Assembly: GCA_015655545.1 (NCBI GenBank)
Contig: JAATET010000103.1
Coordinates: 1-64,000, forward strand
Length of the DNA: 64,000 bases
Source: Chthoniobacterales bacterium
GTDB taxonomy: Bacteria > Verrucomicrobiota > Verrucomicrobiia > Chthoniobacterales > JAATET01
Direction: 5' to 3'
In this document: piece after piece, positions 6,489 through 14,592 of the stretch
Position numbering within the stretch: position 1 is the first letter of the stretch
Layout of the letters: the number at the start of each line of letters is the position of its first letter
Position numbers and translations under genes: made by a program
The notes under the pieces: model-generated
Seen by the model: the letters and a program-made list of their open reading frames with translations, nothing else
Told to the model about the DNA's origin: nothing
The model's database searches: none

Positions 6489-8204
6489 ATGAGTTCAGAG
6501 ATCGCACCCGAAAAGAAGCTCGCCGCCAACGAGGGCTACAAAGCCGAATCCCACCATCTGCGCGGCGAAATCGCGAAAGACATCGCGGACACTTCGACCG
6601 GCACGATCAGCGAGGTCAGCAACCAGCTCTGCAAATTTCACGGCCTCTACATTCAGGACGACCGCGACCTTCGGAACATCCTCAAAAAAGAGGGCAGGGA
6701 AAAGGCGTTCGGATTCATGCTCCGCGTCCGCCTGCCCGGGGGCAAGGCCACCTCGCAGCAATGGATCGTCCTCGACACTCTCGCCAGTCAGCTAGCCTCG
6801 CCGTCGCTCCGCATCACGACCCGCCAGACCTTCCAATTCCACGGCATCCTCAAGGGCAACGTCAAAAAGGTCGTCAAGGGCATGCACGAGGCCCTGCTCG
6901 ACTCCATCGCGGCCTGCGGCGACGTAAACCGCAACGTGATGGCGCCGCCGAATCCCGAGCGCAGCGACGTCCTCCAGCAGGTCTACGAGCACGCGCGCGC
7001 CTGGAGCGAATACGCGCTGCCGAAGACCCGCGCCTACCACGAGATCTGGCTCGACGAGGAACTTGTCGCTGGCGGCGAGGAAAAGGAGCCGATGTATGGC
7101 GACACCTATTTGCCTCGCAAATTCAAGACCTGCTTTGCCATTCCCCCGTCGAACGACGTGGACCTTTTCTCGCAGGATCTCGGCTTCATCGCCGTGGTTG
7201 AGAACGATACCCTCCTTGGCTACAACGTCACCGCCGGCGGCGGCCTCGGCATGAACCACGGCAACGTCGAGACCTTCCCGCGTCTCGCCGACCTTCTCGG
7301 CTTCATTCCGCCCGACAAGGTCAATGCCATCGGCGAAGCGGTCCTCACCACGCAGCGCGACTACGGCGACCGCACGAACCGCCGCCACGCCCGTCTCAAA
7401 TACACCATTGCCGACCGCGGCGTGGAGTGGTTCAAGGCCGAGGTCGAAAAGCGCTCCGGCATCACATTCGCGCCCGCGCGGCCGTTCCATTTCACCACCA
7501 TCGAGGATCCGCACGGCTGGCACGAATGCGCCGACGGCACATGGTTCTACGGCCTGCACATCCTGAGCGGACGCATCAAGGACATTCCCGGATGGCCGAT
7601 GAAAACCGCGCTGCGCGAGATCGCCGAGATCCACACCGGCGACTTCCGCCTCACGCCTTCGCAAAATCTCAGCATCTCCGGCGTTCCCGCCGAGCAGAAG
7701 CCGGTCATCGACGCCATCCTCGCGAAGCACGGCCTCGACAAGGAAAACGACCGCTCCGGCCTGCGCCGCAACGCCCTCTCCTGCGTCGCCCTGCCGACCT
7801 GCGGCCTCGCCTTGGCCGAAAGCGAAAGGTGGCTGCCCGGTGTCCTTGAAAAATTCGAAGCCGTGCTGGATGAGGCAGGCCTCCGCGACGACGCCATCAG
7901 CCTGCGCATCACAGGCTGCCCGAACGGCTGCGGCCGCCCGTCGCTCGCCGAGATCGGCTTCATCGGCCGAGCGCCCGGCAAATACGCGCTCTATCTCGGC
8001 GCGAGCTACAACGGCACCCGCCTCAACCGCCTCGTCTCGCCCAGCATCACCATCGACGACGCCGTCGTATTGCTCACGCCGATCATCAAGCGCTACGCGC
8101 TCGAGCGAAACGATGGCGAAGGATTCGGCGACTGGTGCGATCGCGTGATCCTGCCCGCGGACGCCACGACGCACAGCGTCGGCACGCCTGCCGAGGTTGC
8201 CTAG
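6489..8204 (+). CDS. cysI: Assimilatory sulfite reductase, hemoprotein subunit
   Basis: A 571-residue protein, the usual length for CysI. Start ATG 6489 gives the family N-terminus. It reduces sulfite to sulfide with six electrons using a 4Fe-4S cluster bridged to siroheme. The four cluster cysteines are present as C432-x5-C438 (CVALPTC) and C477-x3-C481 (CPNGC). The siroheme-binding arginine-rich strands are also seen (LRITTRQTFQFHG; RTNRRHARLKYTI). No flavoprotein CysJ or other sulfate-assimilation gene lies beside it, so the electron donor is unknown. A nitrite reductase role is less likely given the CysI-like start and length. Confidence 0.92.
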   Translation: MSSEIAPEKKLAANEGYKAESHHLRGEIAKDIADTSTGTISEVSNQLCKFHGLYIQDDRDLRNILKKEGREKAFGFMLRVRLPGGKATSQQWIVLDTLASQLASPSLRITTRQTFQFHGILKGNVKKVVKGMHEALLDSIAACGDVNRNVMAPPNPERSDVLQQVYEHARAWSEYALPKTRAYHEIWLDEELVAGGEEKEPMYGDTYLPRKFKTCFAIPPSNDVDLFSQDLGFIAVVENDTLLGYNVTAGGGLGMNHGNVETFPRLADLLGFIPPDKVNAIGEAVLTTQRDYGDRTNRRHARLKYTIADRGVEWFKAEVEKRSGITFAPARPFHFTTIEDPHGWHECADGTWFYGLHILSGRIKDIPGWPMKTALREIAEIHTGDFRLTPSQNLSISGVPAEQKPVIDAILAKHGLDKENDRSGLRRNALSCVALPTCGLALAESERWLPGVLEKFEAVLDEAGLRDDAISLRITGCPNGCGRPSLAEIGFIGRAPGKYALYLGASYNGTRLNRLVSPSITIDDAVVLLTPIIKRYALERNDGEGFGDWCDRVILPADATTHSVGTPAEVA

Positions 8205-8207
8205 GCG

Positions 8208-8280
8208 GGGAGGGATGCGCTTCCGCGCGCCCCACTTGCTGGCTCCGAAAGCTACGGACATGCGGAAGCATGTCCCTCCC
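8208..8280. repeat. REP-like palindromic element
   Basis: A 73-bp intergenic element, 3 bp after cysI. The arms GGGAGGGA-N4-CTTCCGC (8208-8226) and GCGGAAG-N4-TCCCTCCC (8262-8280) are inverted copies that differ only in the 4-bp spacer. Inside the right arm is an 8-bp perfect hairpin, GGACATGC/GCATGTCC with loop GGAA (8256-8275). The form resembles REP/BIME elements spread by RAYT transposases. Only one copy was noticed in this window. Confidence 0.55.
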
Positions 8281-8287
8281 GGTCAAA

Positions 8288-8509
8288 TCATCGAAGCCCC
8301 ACGACGACCGTTCTTCCGTCGAAAGCGACTTGATCGCCGGCCATGATTTTCCGGCGCTTGCGCGTTTCGATCTCCCCGTTCACCGAAACAAGTTCCTGGG
8401 TGATCGCGAGCTTGGCTTCGCCGCCCGTTTCCGTAAGTCCGGCGAACTTCAAAAGCTGGCAAAGTTCGATCGGTTCTTCGCGGATCGTGATCGGCTGAAT
8501 TTCTTCCAT
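8288..8509 (-). CDS. S4-domain RNA-binding protein, YbcJ family
   Basis: A 73-residue S4-domain protein like E. coli YbcJ: IELCQLLKFAGLTETGGEAK, then VSVNGEIETRKRRKI and DQVAFDGRTVVV. The start ATG 8509 gives the same spacing to the S4 core as in YbcJ; a GTG at 8545 would add 12 residues and has a purine-rich site upstream, so it remains possible. S4 domains bind structured RNA, often rRNA or tRNA. It is divergent from the YkgJ-Tgt pair. Its precise target is unknown. Confidence 0.82.
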   Translation of the reverse strand: MEEIQPITIREEPIELCQLLKFAGLTETGGEAKLAITQELVSVNGEIETRKRRKIMAGDQVAFDGRTVVVGLR

Positions 8510-8566
8510 ATCCCGTAAATAATCGACGACTCGACGGGCGTCCACCCATCCCTATCCTCGTCGTTC

Positions 8567-9067
8567 ATGATCGCCGAACCACTCTCCGCCGCGGCCCGCC
8601 TTTGCGGGAAGTGCGGGATGTGTTGCAACGGCGTGTTGTTCCACTCGGTCGTGCTCCAGCCCGGCGATTCCGCGCGCACGCTCTCGGCGCTCGGGCTTCG
8701 CATCAAGCACAAGAAAGGCTCGTCGTTTTTTCTCCAGCCCTGCGCCGCCTATCGCGACTCCCGCTGCGCGATTTACGATCAACGACCGCAGCGCTGCCGG
8801 CTCTTCAATTGCCGCCAGCTGCTTCGCGTCGCGGCCGGAGAGATCACCGAAGCCTCCGCCCTGGAAAAAATCCATGAAGCCCGCGCGCGCGCCGAGCACG
8901 TGAATACGCTCATCGCCCGCGTCGCCGAGACGAATCCCAATCGCGCGCTCGCCCAGCGCTGCGCGAACGCCCTCACCGCCCCGGAGCGAACTCCCGCTCA
9001 CGACGAACTCGACGCCGCCATGCAGGAGCTCGAAACGCTGCTCGAACGAGACTTCCGCGTGTCATGA
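8567..9067 (+). CDS. YkgJ-family cysteine-cluster protein
   Basis: A 166-residue protein with the N-terminal CGKCGMCC cluster (C13, C16, C19, C20) and further cysteines in PCAAYRDSRCAIYDQRPQRC and LFNC. This is the zinc- or iron-sulfur-binding pattern of the YkgJ/UPF0153 family. The C-terminal third is helical and Ala/Arg-rich. The stop overlaps the start of the Tgt fusion by 4 bp (ATGA), so both are made from one message. Biochemical function is not established for the family. Confidence 0.85.
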   Translation: MIAEPLSAAARLCGKCGMCCNGVLFHSVVLQPGDSARTLSALGLRIKHKKGSSFFLQPCAAYRDSRCAIYDQRPQRCRLFNCRQLLRVAAGEITEASALEKIHEARARAEHVNTLIARVAETNPNRALAQRCANALTAPERTPAHDELDAAMQELETLLERDFRVS

Positions 9068-11121
9068 CGCCGTCGCGCCTGAACTTCCGCATCGAAGCCG
9101 AGGCCGCCGGCTCCCGCGCCCGCGCCGCGAGGTTTCGCACCCTGCACAACGAAGTGCTCACGCCCCTCTTCATGCCCGTCGGCACGCAGGCCACGGTGAA
9201 GGCGCAGCTCCCGCAGAGCCTCGAAGACTCCGGCTCGCAAATTCTCCTCGCGAACACCTACCACCTGCTCCTGCGCCCCGGCCCGGAAGTCTTCCGCCGC
9301 ACCGGCGGCATCCACGGCTTCATGAGCTGGCCGAAATCCGTTCTCACCGACTCGGGCGGCTTCCAGATTTTCTCCCTCCCGCACGCGCGCTCGATGACCG
9401 AGGCCGGCGCCGTTTTCCAAAGCTACATCGACGGCCGCACGCTGCTCCTCAGCCCCGAAGTCAGCATCGAGACGCAGATGGCGATCCACAGCGACATCAT
9501 GATGGCGCTCGACCAATGCGTCGCCTCCACCGCCGACGAAGCCACCTCGCGGGCCGCGGTCGAGCTCACCCACCGCTGGGCGGCGCGCAGCCTCGCGGCG
9601 CGCGGAGATTCCCCGCAATCGATGTTCGCCATCATCCAGGGCGCGCTTTATCCGGAGCTCCGAAAGCAAAGCGCGGCCGGTCTCGTGGAAATGCCATTCG
9701 ACGGATTCGCCATCGGCGGGCTCGCGGTCGGCGAGGGCAAAAGCGAGCGCGAGGACATGTGCGCCTTGAGCGCCGATCTGCTGCCGCGCGACAAGCCGCG
9801 CTACCTCATGGGCGTCGGCACGCCGCTCGACATTCTCGAGGCCGTGCATCGCGGCGTGGACATGTTCGACTGCATCATTCCCACTCAGGTCGCCCAGCGC
9901 GGCGGCGCTTTCACGTCGCGCGGATTCCTGCAGCTGCGACGCGGCGTCTATAAATTCTCCGAGGAAAAACTCGATCCCGCCTGCACCTGCCCGACCTGCG
10001 CGCGCTATTCCCGCGCCTATCTTCATCACCTCACGAAGACCAGGGAAACCCTCGGCTGGCAGCTTCTCGGCAAGCACAACATCCACTTCTACCACCAGCT
10101 CATGCGCAAGATTCGGCAGAGCATTTTGGAAGACCGCTTCCTCGCGCTCTACAACGAGAAGCGCATTTTTCTGCACGAGGACGATCTCGACAATCCCGTC
10201 CACGATCCCGGCCCGAAACCACCAAAACGCCACATCCTCGGCGACTACGAGATCCACACCGCGCGCGAAGGCTTCTCCAGCATCCTGCATCGCTCGAGCG
10301 GCGAGATCATGCACTCGCGCACGCCGCCGATGGAGGAGGCCGAGCGGCTCTACGTCGAGCAGTCGCATCTCGCGACGCGGCTCTGGACTTCGGAGACGGA
10401 ACCGCGCCCGCTGATTCTGTGGGACGTCGGTCTCGGCGCGGCGGCGAACGCCATGGCCGCGATCCGCTGCTACGAGGCGCAGGTCGATCATTTCCTCACC
10501 ACGGACGGCTCGATCCGCCTTCGCCCGCTGCACATCGTCAGTTTCGAAAACGATCTCGATTCCCTGCGCCTCGCCTTCGCCAACAACGAAAAATTTCCCT
10601 ATCTGCGCCACAGCGGACCGCACGGAATTTTGAAAAACGGCCATTGGCAATCCCGCTCCCACGCCGGCCTGAGCTGGGATCTCGTGTCGGGCGATTTCGT
10701 GGAGACGATGACCGCCGCGCCCGGCCCGCCCGAAGTCATCTTCTACGACATGTTTTCGAGCAAGACGACCGACGGCCCGTGGACGCTCGACGCCTTCCGC
10801 CGCCTCTTTGCCGCCTGCCAGGGCGGCCCGGCCGAGCTCTTCACCTACACCGTCGCCACCTCCTCGCGCGTCGCGCTGCTCGCGGCCGGCTTCCACATTG
10901 CGCGCGGCCGCAGCACCGGCCCGAAACACGAAACAACGATCGCCCTCACGCCCGCGGCACTCCAGACTCCGACCGGCCGGGATCGCGAGATTTTAAGCGG
11001 CGAATGGCTGCAAAAATGGGAACGCTCCCATGCCAAAATTCCCGTCGAAGTTTCGTCCGAAGAACATCCCGCTTTCGAGCAACTCATCCGCACCCACGCG
11101 CAATTCCAATCCGCGGACTGA
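9064..11121 (+). CDS. tgt: Fusion of tRNA-guanine transglycosylase (Tgt) and an MnmD-like SAM methyltransferase
   Basis: A 685-residue two-domain protein. Residues 1-380 are Tgt, which swaps guanine-34 for a queuine precursor. D96 in LTDSGGFQIF and nucleophile D269 in MFDC are present, as are the zinc ligands C307, C309, C312 and H338 with the spacing of the E. coli enzyme. The loop after the nucleophile is PTQVAQRGG instead of the common PTRNARNG. Residues about 396-640 are a DUF752/MnmD-like methyltransferase: SAM loop ILWDVGLGAAANA (D454), then PEVIFYDMFSSKTT and FTYTVATSSRVALLAAGF. MnmD domains complete mnm5 modification of wobble uridine. One polypeptide may therefore serve two wobble-base pathways. 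No stop or frameshift separates the parts. Confidence 0.88.
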   Translation: MTPSRLNFRIEAEAAGSRARAARFRTLHNEVLTPLFMPVGTQATVKAQLPQSLEDSGSQILLANTYHLLLRPGPEVFRRTGGIHGFMSWPKSVLTDSGGFQIFSLPHARSMTEAGAVFQSYIDGRTLLLSPEVSIETQMAIHSDIMMALDQCVASTADEATSRAAVELTHRWAARSLAARGDSPQSMFAIIQGALYPELRKQSAAGLVEMPFDGFAIGGLAVGEGKSEREDMCALSADLLPRDKPRYLMGVGTPLDILEAVHRGVDMFDCIIPTQVAQRGGAFTSRGFLQLRRGVYKFSEEKLDPACTCPTCARYSRAYLHHLTKTRETLGWQLLGKHNIHFYHQLMRKIRQSILEDRFLALYNEKRIFLHEDDLDNPVHDPGPKPPKRHILGDYEIHTAREGFSSILHRSSGEIMHSRTPPMEEAERLYVEQSHLATRLWTSETEPRPLILWDVGLGAAANAMAAIRCYEAQVDHFLTTDGSIRLRPLHIVSFENDLDSLRLAFANNEKFPYLRHSGPHGILKNGHWQSRSHAGLSWDLVSGDFVETMTAAPGPPEVIFYDMFSSKTTDGPWTLDAFRRLFAACQGGPAELFTYTVATSSRVALLAAGFHIARGRSTGPKHETTIALTPAALQTPTGRDREILSGEWLQKWERSHAKIPVEVSSEEHPAFEQLIRTHAQFQSAD

Positions 11122-11140
11122 ATCCTCACCAAATCACATC

Positions 11141-11437
11141 ATGGAAAAAACCCGAGTCATCGCCCGCGTCATTGCCAAGCCCGGCAAGGAAAACGAACTC
11201 CGCGACTTGCTCCGCGGCATGCTCGCGCCGACCCACGCCGAGGACGGCTGCGAATTCTACGAGCTCTACGAATCACACGAGCCCGGCCGCTTTTATTTCT
11301 ACGAACTGTGGACGACAAAAGCCCATCTCGACGCGCATTGCACGACTCCGCATTTCCAGAATCTCGTCGCTGCCGGTGCGGACCTTTTCGCCGAGCCACC
11401 GGAAATCAATTTGGTGATGGGAATCACCAAGGATTGA
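11141..11437 (+). CDS. Antibiotic biosynthesis monooxygenase (ABM) domain protein
   Basis: A 98-residue single-domain protein of the ABM/YgiN fold: RVIARVIAKPGKENELRDLL, EDGCEFYELYESHEPGRF, then YELWTTKAHLDAH and FQNLV. Start ATG 11141 lies 19 nt after the Tgt fusion. Family members dimerise into a ferredoxin-like barrel and often act as quinol monooxygenases or heme-degrading enzymes. No cofactor-specific residue is decisive, so the reaction is unknown. Confidence 0.82.
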   Translation: MEKTRVIARVIAKPGKENELRDLLRGMLAPTHAEDGCEFYELYESHEPGRFYFYELWTTKAHLDAHCTTPHFQNLVAAGADLFAEPPEINLVMGITKD

Positions 11438-11441
11438 GAAT

Positions 11442-12893
11442 CTAAATTTTCCGGTATTTTTCCAGGTGGCAGTTGAAGCCGCCCAGGTCCACTTTTTGCC
11501 GGAAATCCAGCTGCAACGACCGCCCGGCGGGCCTCACGGAAAGTGGATTTACAAAAATGAGCCGGCCATCCGGTCTCAGCACTTCGGCCGCGGCGGCGAA
11601 CAAATCCTCGATCAACTCGCGCAGATTCGGGATCGGCACGCGCCGCCCGAGAGGCGGATTTGTGATCACCATCGAGACCGCGCCGGCACGCAGCTCGTCG
11701 ATCCCGCCGTAGTCGCGAAAGTCGCGGCGGGCGAACTTCGTCGCGACGGCATTCCCAATCGCCGCGGCAAAATTTGTTTCGGCGATCGCGATCGCTTCCG
11801 CACTGCGATCCGTTCCGACGACCCTCCGCACCTCTCCGCGCAGGGCGGCCTCGATGAGCTCCAGACCCGAACCGCAGAAAGGATCCCAGACGATTTCGCC
11901 GCTCATCCTGCCGGCAAGTCTCGCCATGCACGCGGCCAGCGGCGGATGCGACGCGGCCGGCACGTCCTGCCGGCGATAAGCGAACCGCGGATCGGGCCGC
12001 AGCCGCGGCGTGAGCTCGATGGAAATACCCTTTGGCGCGGGAAGGATCTCGACCTGCCACGGAGCTCCTCGGGAATCGTTGAGGAGCCGCGGGCAAAGCT
12101 CGTAAACCCGGGCCGCCACCTGTCGCACGACGCTGCGCTGGTGGCCTTTCGAGACAAACTCGAGGCGATACCGGATCGGGCCGTTCGTAAATGCCTCGAG
12201 AACTTGCCGCGCAAGCGGAGCGGCGATCGCTTCCGCGATTTTCTCCGCGACCGGCTCTCCCGAAAGATACCCGAGCACGATGCTCGCGGAGCTGAAACAC
12301 CGCAGGGCGTAAATATCGTCGAGAGAGAAAGCATCCCGCGGGGCCATCGTGATCGCGCCGGGCGCGCTCTCGACCAGGCGGAACTTCGCATCGCGCAGGG
12401 AGCGCTCATGCAGCTCGTCCTCGACGATGCGCTCGAGCCCGCTGCGACACCGCAACCGAATCCGCAGCTCGCTGGCATCCGATAGAGTTCGATCGAGCAA
12501 GACCACGCTCGGAATCCGCACGCGGGCCAGATTCGCCTCCACTTTTTGCGCCGTCTCGCCGAGCAGGCCGCCACTCGCCATTTCCAGCGTGGCGGCACCG
12601 CCGATTTTTTCCAACGTGCGGGCCAGCGATTTTTTTTCGCGATCCGAAGAGCTGCGCCGCAGCACGGCGTGCAAAGCGGCCTCCTCCTCAACATCCGCGC
12701 CGAGTTTCGGAAGCGCGGTCATCGCATAGCGGCGGATTTTTTCCTGCGGATCGCCCAGCAATTGCCCGAGCCATTGCCGCGCCCGGGCCTTTTGCTCCCG
12801 CGTTCCCGATTCGGAAAACACCACGCCGACCGCGCGCACGACGGCGACGGTCTTCATCCGCTCCCGCGCGCCTGCCTGGTCGAATGCCGCCAC
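11442..12893 (-). CDS. THUMP/RlmKL-type RNA methyltransferase with N-terminal HEAT-like region
   Basis: A 483-residue protein. Residues 1-110 look like HEAT repeats (LLGDPQEKIRRYAMTALPKL); the middle part has a THUMP-like region; residues about 330-460 form a class I SAM domain with WDPFCGSGLELIEAAL, a VVGTDRS acidic loop and the catalytic NPP in MVITNPPLGRR. These enzymes N2-methylate guanines in rRNA or tRNA. The GTG start at 12893 may be secondary: a 23-codon frame starting at ATG 12969 reads into the same protein after one base shift, so the N-terminus may be frameshifted. It is convergent with the ABM gene. Confidence 0.8.
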   Translation of the reverse strand: MAAFDQAGARERMKTVAVVRAVGVVFSESGTREQKARARQWLGQLLGDPQEKIRRYAMTALPKLGADVEEEAALHAVLRRSSSDREKKSLARTLEKIGGAATLEMASGGLLGETAQKVEANLARVRIPSVVLLDRTLSDASELRIRLRCRSGLERIVEDELHERSLRDAKFRLVESAPGAITMAPRDAFSLDDIYALRCFSSASIVLGYLSGEPVAEKIAEAIAAPLARQVLEAFTNGPIRYRLEFVSKGHQRSVVRQVAARVYELCPRLLNDSRGAPWQVEILPAPKGISIELTPRLRPDPRFAYRRQDVPAASHPPLAACMARLAGRMSGEIVWDPFCGSGLELIEAALRGEVRRVVGTDRSAEAIAIAETNFAAAIGNAVATKFARRDFRDYGGIDELRAGAVSMVITNPPLGRRVPIPNLRELIEDLFAAAAEVLRPDGRLIFVNPLSVRPAGRSLQLDFRQKVDLGGFNCHLEKYRKI

Positions 12894-13066
12894 GTCCTCA
12901 TCCCAAAGCTGCTCGCACGAGCGCGCGCAACTGCTGATAATGCTCCTTGGTGAGGTTGGGCTCCTTCATGCGCGCGCTGTCAAACTGAGGAAATTCCGCG
13001 GTTTGCCCAGTGGAAACTACGCGGCGGGACGTTGACCGAAAGCTGCGTGGTTGTTACATCGGGACC

Positions 13067-13378
13067 GTGCCAAGTCGTTTGCTATTCCTGTCTGCGGCGG
13101 CGGTGGCTTGCTTGCCGGGCTGCGCCACCTTCGACGAGTTCATGTCGGAACCCGATCCGCAGCCGCAGGTCGTCGTCGTGCACGAGCACACGCGCCCGGT
13201 TTATTTCGATCCCTATTACAACCAGCCCAAGATTTACCGGCAGCCGCAATATTTCTACGAATCGACGAACAAGAAAACCAAGGGCAACAAGGTCTACAAA
13301 ACCACGACCGTAAAAAATCAATACGGACAGACGGTCTACAAGGACACGACGAGCCGCAAAAAGAAGAAGAAAAAGTAG
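13067..13378 (+). CDS. Small lipoprotein, basic C-terminus
   Basis: Starting from GTG 13067, the product is 103 residues with a lipoprotein signal (RLLFLSAAAVACLPGC; lipobox LPGC, lipidated Cys at position 19). A further GTG at 13010 would add 19 residues ahead of the signal and is less likely. The mature part is rich in Tyr, Pro and Gln (FDPYYNQPKIYRQPQYFYES) and ends in a Lys-rich tract (RKKKKKK). No family is recognised. It probably lies in the inner or outer membrane. The next secreted gene follows after 9 nt. Confidence 0.65.
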   Translation: MPSRLLFLSAAAVACLPGCATFDEFMSEPDPQPQVVVVHEHTRPVYFDPYYNQPKIYRQPQYFYESTNKKTKGNKVYKTTTVKNQYGQTVYKDTTSRKKKKKK

Positions 13379-13387
13379 TCCCCGCTC

Positions 13388-13735
13388 ATGAAATTTCTCC
13401 TCATCGCTTTCGCACTTCTCGGCCTTGGCACCGCGGTGGCCTCCGATCTGGATTTCACGCTCGTCAATAAAACCAAGCGCAGTTTCGAGGCCGTCTACAT
13501 CACGTCGACGGAGAACAAGGACTGGGACGGAAATCTTCTTCCAAATAGCCAGGTGCTCGCCGCCGGCAAAAAGTTGCAGGTGCATTTCGACACCTCGGCC
13601 AAAATTCCGACATGGGATCTGAATATCGTGGATAACGAAGGCCTCGTGGTGACGTTTCTTGCGTTGAAACTCAGCGGCGTGGACACGGTCACGCTGAAAA
13701 CCGTGAAGGGCAATATCGTCGCCACGGTGGAATAG
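13388..13735 (+). CDS. Small secreted beta-rich protein of unknown function
   Basis: A 115-residue protein with an 18-residue signal peptide (MKFLLIAFALLGLGTAVA). The mature chain begins DLDFTLVNKTKRSFEAVYI, followed by DWDGNLLPNSQVLAAGKKL and VHFDT, WDLNIVDNEG and TFLALKLSGVDTVTL. This pattern resembles small periplasmic beta-sandwich proteins annotated only as hypothetical. It is probably co-transcribed with the lipoprotein 9 nt upstream and convergent with the TrmN6-like gene, 1 nt between stops. Function unknown. Confidence 0.7.
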   Translation: MKFLLIAFALLGLGTAVASDLDFTLVNKTKRSFEAVYITSTENKDWDGNLLPNSQVLAAGKKLQVHFDTSAKIPTWDLNIVDNEGLVVTFLALKLSGVDTVTLKTVKGNIVATVE

Positions 13736-14581
13736 TTACGGTGGAAATCCGAAGGACAGCTTCACCGCCACATATTCTGGATGCACCTCGCCGGTGCTGG
13801 TGCGAATAACCAACGGCGGCTCTGCCCATGGCTGAACGGATGCCGGTAAATCCCCCAACCGCATCATTCCGAAAAGTCCGAGCAGCGGCTTCGCTCCCTC
13901 CCTCAACACCACGGGCCGCCAGCGCACGATGCGCAATCCCGCCGCCGCCGCTCCTTCCCGCACGCGCTGATGCTGCTGGTCCGGATCGATCGGAAAGACA
14001 CACGCGAAAAACCCTCCCCGTTCGAGATGCCGGGCCGCGGTCTCGCAATAATCCGCGACGGTGCCGCGCATTTCGAATCGGCAGGCGATCTTCTGCGGAT
14101 GGTCGCCCTCCGGTCCGCTCCCCTGCGGGAAATACGGCGGACTGCCGAGCACCAGGTCGAATTTTTCCGCAGCGCCCAAAATGCCGGGATCGCGAAAGTC
14201 GCCCACGCGGATTTCGTAGCGATCGGCGAGGCCATTCCAGGCCGCGGACTTCCGTGCGAGCCGCACGCTTTCCTCCTGAGCCTCGACGGTGACGAATCGC
14301 GCGCCCGGCAAACGCCATGCGGCGATCATGCCCACCGTGCCAATGCCGCTGCCGAGATCGAGAACAGCGCGCGCCGTCGGGCAGGCCATCGTGCCATACC
14401 ATGCGGTCAGGACGTCGTCGGTCGAGAAGCGGTGGCCGTTCTTGAGCTGAAAAATCCGAAAATATCCGCTGATCGCGTCGAGCGTCTCACCGGATTCCGG
14501 CTCCTGCCCTGCTCCTAGCGCGCCCGGCGGAATCGGACCGGGCTTGGCCCAGCCTTTGAATGTCGGGTCCGTGTGGGACAT
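13736..14581 (-). CDS. TrmN6-like SAM-dependent methyltransferase
   Basis: A 281-residue protein of the tRNA1(Val) (adenine-37-N6)-methyltransferase type. It has the family lead-in FQLKNGHRFSTDDVLTAWYG, the SAM loop VLDLGSGIGTVGMIAA, the VTVEAQEESVRLA acidic strand and a catalytic SPPYFPQG in place of NPPY. The C-terminal part (MMRLGDLPASVQPWAEPPLV, HPEYVAVKL) is also typical. Start ATG 14581 is chosen from the beginning of homologous sequence. Its gene follows the OYE gene after 11 nt on the same strand. The exact tRNA target is unproven. Confidence 0.82.
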   Translation of the reverse strand: MSHTDPTFKGWAKPGPIPPGALGAGQEPESGETLDAISGYFRIFQLKNGHRFSTDDVLTAWYGTMACPTARAVLDLGSGIGTVGMIAAWRLPGARFVTVEAQEESVRLARKSAAWNGLADRYEIRVGDFRDPGILGAAEKFDLVLGSPPYFPQGSGPEGDHPQKIACRFEMRGTVADYCETAARHLERGGFFACVFPIDPDQQHQRVREGAAAAGLRIVRWRPVVLREGAKPLLGLFGMMRLGDLPASVQPWAEPPLVIRTSTGEVHPEYVAVKLSFGFPP

Positions 14582-14592
14582 GCGACCGTTCC

